From contig CAVUZJ010000001.1 of assembly GCA_963745975.1 (NCBI GenBank), positions 1 through 64,000 of the forward strand: 64,000 nucleotides of DNA, read 5' to 3'. The notes below the pieces were generated by a model. The model was given only the letters and a program-made list of their open reading frames with translations, made no database searches and had not been told where the DNA came from. The position numbers and the translations under genes were made by a program. Shown one piece after another: positions 60,782 through 64,000 of this stretch (its first letter is position 1; each line of letters opens with the position of its first letter). Source of the stretch: JAKAWQ01 sp963745975 (GTDB taxonomy: Bacteria > Pseudomonadota > Alphaproteobacteria > Acetobacterales > Acetobacteraceae).

Positions 60782-61605
60782 AGCCGCCGCCTTTCGCCTA
60801 TCTGCGTGCCGAAACCTCCGAGGAGGCGCTCGCGGCGCTCGCCGAGCACGGCGGCGAGGCCCGGGTCCTCGCAGGGGGCCAGTCGCTGATGGCGATGCTC
60901 AACATGCGCCTCGCGCGGCCGGCGATGCTCGTGGACATCATGCGGGTTCCATCGTTCGGCACGCTCGGCTCCGAGGCGGGCGCGCTCGTCGTCGGCGCCG
61001 GCGTCCGTCAGGCGGGGCTCCAGACCCGCCCCGGCTTGGCCAGAGAGGTGCCGCTCCTTGCCGCCGCCCTGCCCTGGGTCGGCCACTGGCAGACCCGCGC
61101 CCGCGGCACGGTGTGTGGTTCGATCGCCCATGCCGATCCCAGCGCGGAACTCCCGCTCGTCCTTGCCGTGCTCGGCGGTGAAGTCCGGCTCCGCTCGCGC
61201 CGCCGGCGCCGCCGCGTGCCGGCCGAGACATTCTTCGCGGGCATGATGCTGACCGCATGCAAGGATGACGAACTGATCGAGCAGGTCGCCTTCCCCCTCG
61301 CGCGCGACGGCGAGACCTATGCCTTCGCGGAGGTCGGGCGACGGCACGGCGATTTCGCAATCGTCGGCTGCGCCGCAGCGGTCAGCCGCAAGCACATGCG
61401 GCTCGCGGTTTGCGGCGTGGATGACCGACCGGTCGTGCGGAGCTTCCCTGCGCTCGAGCCGAGCGCGCTCGATGACGCTCTCAACGAATTCGCCTGGGAG
61501 CTGCCGGCACGCGAGGATGTGCACGCGACCGGGCGCTACCGGCGCGACCTGGTGCGTCGCCTTGGCCGCAAGGTTCTGATGGAAGCCGGCTCATGCCGCT
61601 CCTGA
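60778..61605 (+). CDS. hmfB: Molybdenum hydroxylase FAD-binding (medium) subunit
   Basis: 275 residues, ATGA overlap with the large subunit. CoxM-type features: VLAGGQSLMAMLNMRLARP (FAD pyrophosphate loop, about 30-48), ARGTVCGSIAHADPSAELPL (second FAD motif, about 107-126) and the C-terminal CO_deh_flav_C domain from about 165. An arginine run (about 144-150, RSRRRRRR) sits in a loop and is unusual. Transfers electrons from the 2Fe-2S clusters to an acceptor. Confidence 0.82.
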   Translation: MKPPPFAYLRAETSEEALAALAEHGGEARVLAGGQSLMAMLNMRLARPAMLVDIMRVPSFGTLGSEAGALVVGAGVRQAGLQTRPGLAREVPLLAAALPWVGHWQTRARGTVCGSIAHADPSAELPLVLAVLGGEVRLRSRRRRRRVPAETFFAGMMLTACKDDELIEQVAFPLARDGETYAFAEVGRRHGDFAIVGCAAAVSRKHMRLAVCGVDDRPVVRSFPALEPSALDDALNEFAWELPAREDVHATGRYRRDLVRRLGRKVLMEAGSCRS

Positions 61606-62117
61606 TGCACGGTCGGCGCCACAAAGTCGCATTCACATTGAATGGGGCCCCGGCCGAGGTTGCGGTCGAGCCGCGCACCCTGCTGACCGACGCGCTGCGC
61701 CACGGGCTCGGCGCCACCGGCACGCATGTCGGTTGCGAGCATGGCGTCTGCGGCGCCTGCACGATCATGATCGATGGCCAGCCTGCGCGCGCCTGCCTCA
61801 CGCTCGCCGTGCAGGTCGAGGGGTGCAAGGTCACGACAGTCGAAGCTCTTGCCCCGGCTCCGGACCGGCTTTCCGTCCTCCAGCGTGCGTTCCGCCGTCA
61901 CCACGCCCTGCAATGCGGCTTCTGCACGGCCGGCATCCTGATATCGCTCGAATGCTTCCTGGCGACAACGCCCTCGCCCTCGGCCGAATCGGTGCGGGAG
62001 GTGCTGGCCGGTCATCTTTGCCGCTGCACCGGCTACGCGCCGATCGTCACGGCGGCGCTCGAAGCGGCCGCGGAATTGTGCGACCATTCCGGCAATCCGG
62101 GGAGACGCGATGTTTGA
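61593..62117 (+). CDS. hmfC: Molybdenum hydroxylase 2Fe-2S (small) subunit
   Basis: 174 residues overlapping the FAD subunit by 13 nt. Ferredoxin-type cluster: C48, C53, C56, C68 (GCEHGVCGACTIMIDG); second cluster: C108, C111, C143, C145 (QCGFCTAGI, HLCRCTGY). Complete and typical of the family. Its end overlaps the ligase start by 8 nt. Confidence 0.88.
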   Translation: MPLLMHGRRHKVAFTLNGAPAEVAVEPRTLLTDALRHGLGATGTHVGCEHGVCGACTIMIDGQPARACLTLAVQVEGCKVTTVEALAPAPDRLSVLQRAFRRHHALQCGFCTAGILISLECFLATTPSPSAESVREVLAGHLCRCTGYAPIVTAALEAAAELCDHSGNPGRRDV

Positions 62118-63681
62118 CCTCGGCCGGAGCTTTCTTGCGAGCGTCGAGCGCGATCCTTGCGCCGAGGCGATCGTCGATGGAGCGACGAGGCTCACCTACG
62201 GTGAGTGGTACAAGGCGATTTCCGGCGCCGTGGCCGGCTTCGACGCGTTGGGTCTCACGCCCGGCGATCATCTTGTGACCGTCCTGCCGAACCGGTTCGA
62301 AGCAGCGACGCTGCACTGGGCCTCTCAATTCGCCGGCGTGATCGTGACGCCGGTCAACTGGCGCGTGAAATCCGAAGAGCTCGGCTTCGTCCTCCAGGAC
62401 GCCCAGGCTCGTGCCATTGCCTACGCAGCTGTCGCAGCCGAAGCAGTCGCCGGCTGCCCGGCCGCCCGGCGCTTGCCGCGCATCGCAATCGGCGCCGATC
62501 CGGGCGGCGGCGAGACGGGCTTCGCCGAGCTCGTCCGCGCAAGCGCCAAGCAGGCGACGCCGCGCGCCGATGCGGAAGCCGTGTCGCTCATGCTCTATAC
62601 GTCCGGTACGACCGCGCGGCCCAAGGGCGTGCCGCGCCGCCACCGTGTCGAGCGCGCGGCGGCGATCGCGCACGTAGCGCAGAATCTCTATGCGCGCGGC
62701 GAACGCACGCTCGGCGTCATGCCCCTCTACCACACGATGGGCGTGCGCTCGCTCCTCGCAATGTCGCTCATCGGCGGCGTCTTCGTGTGCCTGCCGCGCT
62801 TCGATGCGGCCCGCGCGATCGCCTTGATCGAGGCCGAGCGGATCGACAACCTCTACCTCGTGCCCACCCTCTATCACGACCTGCTCGCCCATCCTGATTT
62901 TTCGAGGCGGAACCTCGCTTCGGTCCGCAAGCTCGGCTTCGCCGGCGCGCCGATGACCGAGGGTCTTCTGAAAGCGCTCACCGAGGCATTCCGACCCGAG
63001 CTCTTCGTCAATCACTACGGCTCGTCCGAAATCTACACCTTCACGGTCGAGCAGCAGGCCATGCGCAAGCCGGGTTCGGCCGGCCGCCCGGGGATCAATG
63101 CGCGGCTTCGCGTGGTCAGGCTCGGCGCTGCGGGCCCCGAGGAGGCGGCGGCGAGAGGGGAGGAGGGCGAGATCGCCATCGACGCATCGGGCGATGAAGC
63201 ATTCGAGGGCTATTGGCATCGGGCGGACGCCGATGAGCGTGCGTTCCGCGGCGGTTGGTACTTCACCGGCGACACCGGCTATCTCGACGCCGATGGCGAT
63301 CTCTTTGTCACCGGCCGGGTGGACGACATGATCATCACCGGCGGGGAGAACGTATCGCCGGTCGAGGTGGAGAGCTGCGTTTCGCTGCATCCCGCGGTCT
63401 CGGAGGTCGCAGTCGTTGGCTTGCATGACGAACGGTGGGGGAACCTTGTCGTGGCATTCGTCAAGCGCCGGGCACGGGTGAGCCCGGAGGCGCTCGATGC
63501 TCACTGCCGTGCCTCCGGCCTTGCCGATTTCAAGCGCCCGCGCCGATACGTCTTTGTTGCGGAAATCCCCCGTTCGCCGGTCGGCAAGCTGCTTCGTCGC
63601 AAGCTGGTCGCCGGGGAGTACGAAGCGGAGAGCTCGGCCGGAGTGGAATTCGATCCAACCAGTCAGGGAATTGCGTCATGA
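62110..63681 (+). CDS. hmfD: Acyl-CoA ligase, ANL superfamily (2-furoyl-CoA synthetase-like)
   Basis: 523 residues. ANL motifs: MLYTSGTTARPKGVPRR (A3 phosphate loop, about 160), NHYGSSEIYTF (A5), TGDTGYLDADGDLFVTGR (A7-A8) and SPVGKLLRRK with the A10 lysine near the C-terminus. It should activate a carboxylic acid to its CoA thioester, supplying the hydroxylase encoded upstream. In the hmf interpretation the acid is 2-furoate; other aromatic or heterocyclic acids remain possible. Confidence 0.8.
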   Translation: MFDLGRSFLASVERDPCAEAIVDGATRLTYGEWYKAISGAVAGFDALGLTPGDHLVTVLPNRFEAATLHWASQFAGVIVTPVNWRVKSEELGFVLQDAQARAIAYAAVAAEAVAGCPAARRLPRIAIGADPGGGETGFAELVRASAKQATPRADAEAVSLMLYTSGTTARPKGVPRRHRVERAAAIAHVAQNLYARGERTLGVMPLYHTMGVRSLLAMSLIGGVFVCLPRFDAARAIALIEAERIDNLYLVPTLYHDLLAHPDFSRRNLASVRKLGFAGAPMTEGLLKALTEAFRPELFVNHYGSSEIYTFTVEQQAMRKPGSAGRPGINARLRVVRLGAAGPEEAAARGEEGEIAIDASGDEAFEGYWHRADADERAFRGGWYFTGDTGYLDADGDLFVTGRVDDMIITGGENVSPVEVESCVSLHPAVSEVAVVGLHDERWGNLVVAFVKRRARVSPEALDAHCRASGLADFKRPRRYVFVAEIPRSPVGKLLRRKLVAGEYEAESSAGVEFDPTSQGIAS

Positions 63682-64000
63682 CCTCTGCGAACGACCCGAG
63701 GTTCGACCAGCTCGACGGGTTTCGGGTGGAGATCGACGCCGCCCGCGCGCGCGCCGACATCGTTCTCGCCCGCCCGCCGATGAACACGATCTCGATGTCC
63801 CAGCGCGACCAGCTGCGGCTTGTCTTCGAGGCGCTCGACGAGCATCCGCAGATCCGCGTGATCGTCCTGCGCGCAGCGGGCGATCATTTCTCCTCCGGTG
63901 GCTATATCCCCGGATTTCTCGAGGCTTCACCCGAGCATGTCGCGCATCTCGCCTTCAATATTGCAGCACCCGCGCGCTGCTCGAAACCCGTCATCGCCGC
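63678..64000 (+). CDS. hmfE: Enoyl-CoA hydratase/isomerase family protein, partial (HmfE-like)
   Basis: The first 107 residues are in the window; the gene runs off the right edge. Crotonase-fold features: ADIVLARPPMNTISMSQRDQ near the start and the oxyanion segment LRAAGDHFSSGGYIPGFLEA (about 65-85), followed by SPEHVAHLAFNIAAP. In the furoate pathway HmfE hydrolyses 2-oxoglutaroyl-CoA, and I recognise this sequence type from such clusters. Start overlaps the ligase stop (ATGA). Confidence 0.75.
   Translation, partial: MTSANDPRFDQLDGFRVEIDAARARADIVLARPPMNTISMSQRDQLRLVFEALDEHPQIRVIVLRAAGDHFSSGGYIPGFLEASPEHVAHLAFNIAAPARCSKPVIA

Overview
This is a 64-kb stretch of a high-GC (well above 60 percent by eye) Gram-negative chromosome. 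I place it in the Alphaproteobacteria. The reasons are the very GC-rich coding style, dense ATGA-type overlaps, a Wza/Wzc-type polysaccharide export locus, stacked dipeptide-type ABC operons, CO-dehydrogenase-type molybdenum enzymes, two small hypothetical proteins of a kind I associate with this class (MAIGNAV... and MPKGPRGEKRP...), and a dispersed palindromic intergenic repeat. No rRNA, complete tRNA or CRISPR array was found. The order is not resolvable from the sequence alone.

Region 1 (1-11.1 kb, minus strand) is an exopolysaccharide locus headed by a NusG/RfaH-like antiterminator. It holds a secreted carboxypeptidase-regulatory-domain protein, Wza-like export lipoprotein, Wzz/BY-kinase, O-antigen ligase-TPR protein, hexapeptide acetyltransferase, flippase and a methyltransferase. 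The distal part carries about five reading-frame breaks and a detached second kinase C-terminus, so it is either decaying or badly sequenced. A YqgE/AlgH-family gene with an added secretion-like N-terminus follows.

Region 2 (12.5-37.2 kb) is catabolic and transport-related. A LysR regulator faces an operon of three amidases, two tiny GatC/AtzG-like partner proteins and a complete dipeptide-type ABC importer. A near-identical 47-bp operator lies upstream of amidase 1 and again upstream of amidase 2. A second complete ABC importer with an embedded imidazolonepropionase-like amidohydrolase follows. Then come a creatininase-family hydrolase, a ketopantoate-reductase-like protein, and a three-part cytochrome c / 2Fe-2S / molybdenum aldehyde dehydrogenase.

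Region 3 (37.2-45.6 kb) mixes small accessory genes (DUF2283, MNT-HEPN pair, hypothetical proteins, a PD-(D/E)XK-like protein, a possible type III restriction remnant) with a GntR-linked operon: HD-like protein, two isocitrate lyase/PEP mutase paralogues, and an MFS transporter that is joined in frame to the second paralogue.

Region 4 (45.6-56.2 kb) looks like an inserted island. It carries a PLD-type nuclease gene with two DNA adenine methyltransferases (a likely type IIS restriction system), a large serine recombinase ending in a tRNA-3'-like sequence, and a TetR-controlled set of alpha/beta hydrolases. The 3' end of the M20 amidohydrolase gene on the right edge is duplicated, in degenerate form, on the left edge.

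Region 5 (56.2-64 kb) holds the intact M20 amidohydrolase and, divergently, an operon of molybdenum hydroxylase (fused to a CoxG domain), FAD subunit, 2Fe-2S subunit, acyl-CoA ligase and enoyl-CoA hydratase family protein. This order matches hmfABCDE, the 2-furoyl-CoA pathway, and runs off the right edge. Apart from region 4, the window reads as a catabolic chromosome segment for amides and (hetero)aromatic or furanic acids.
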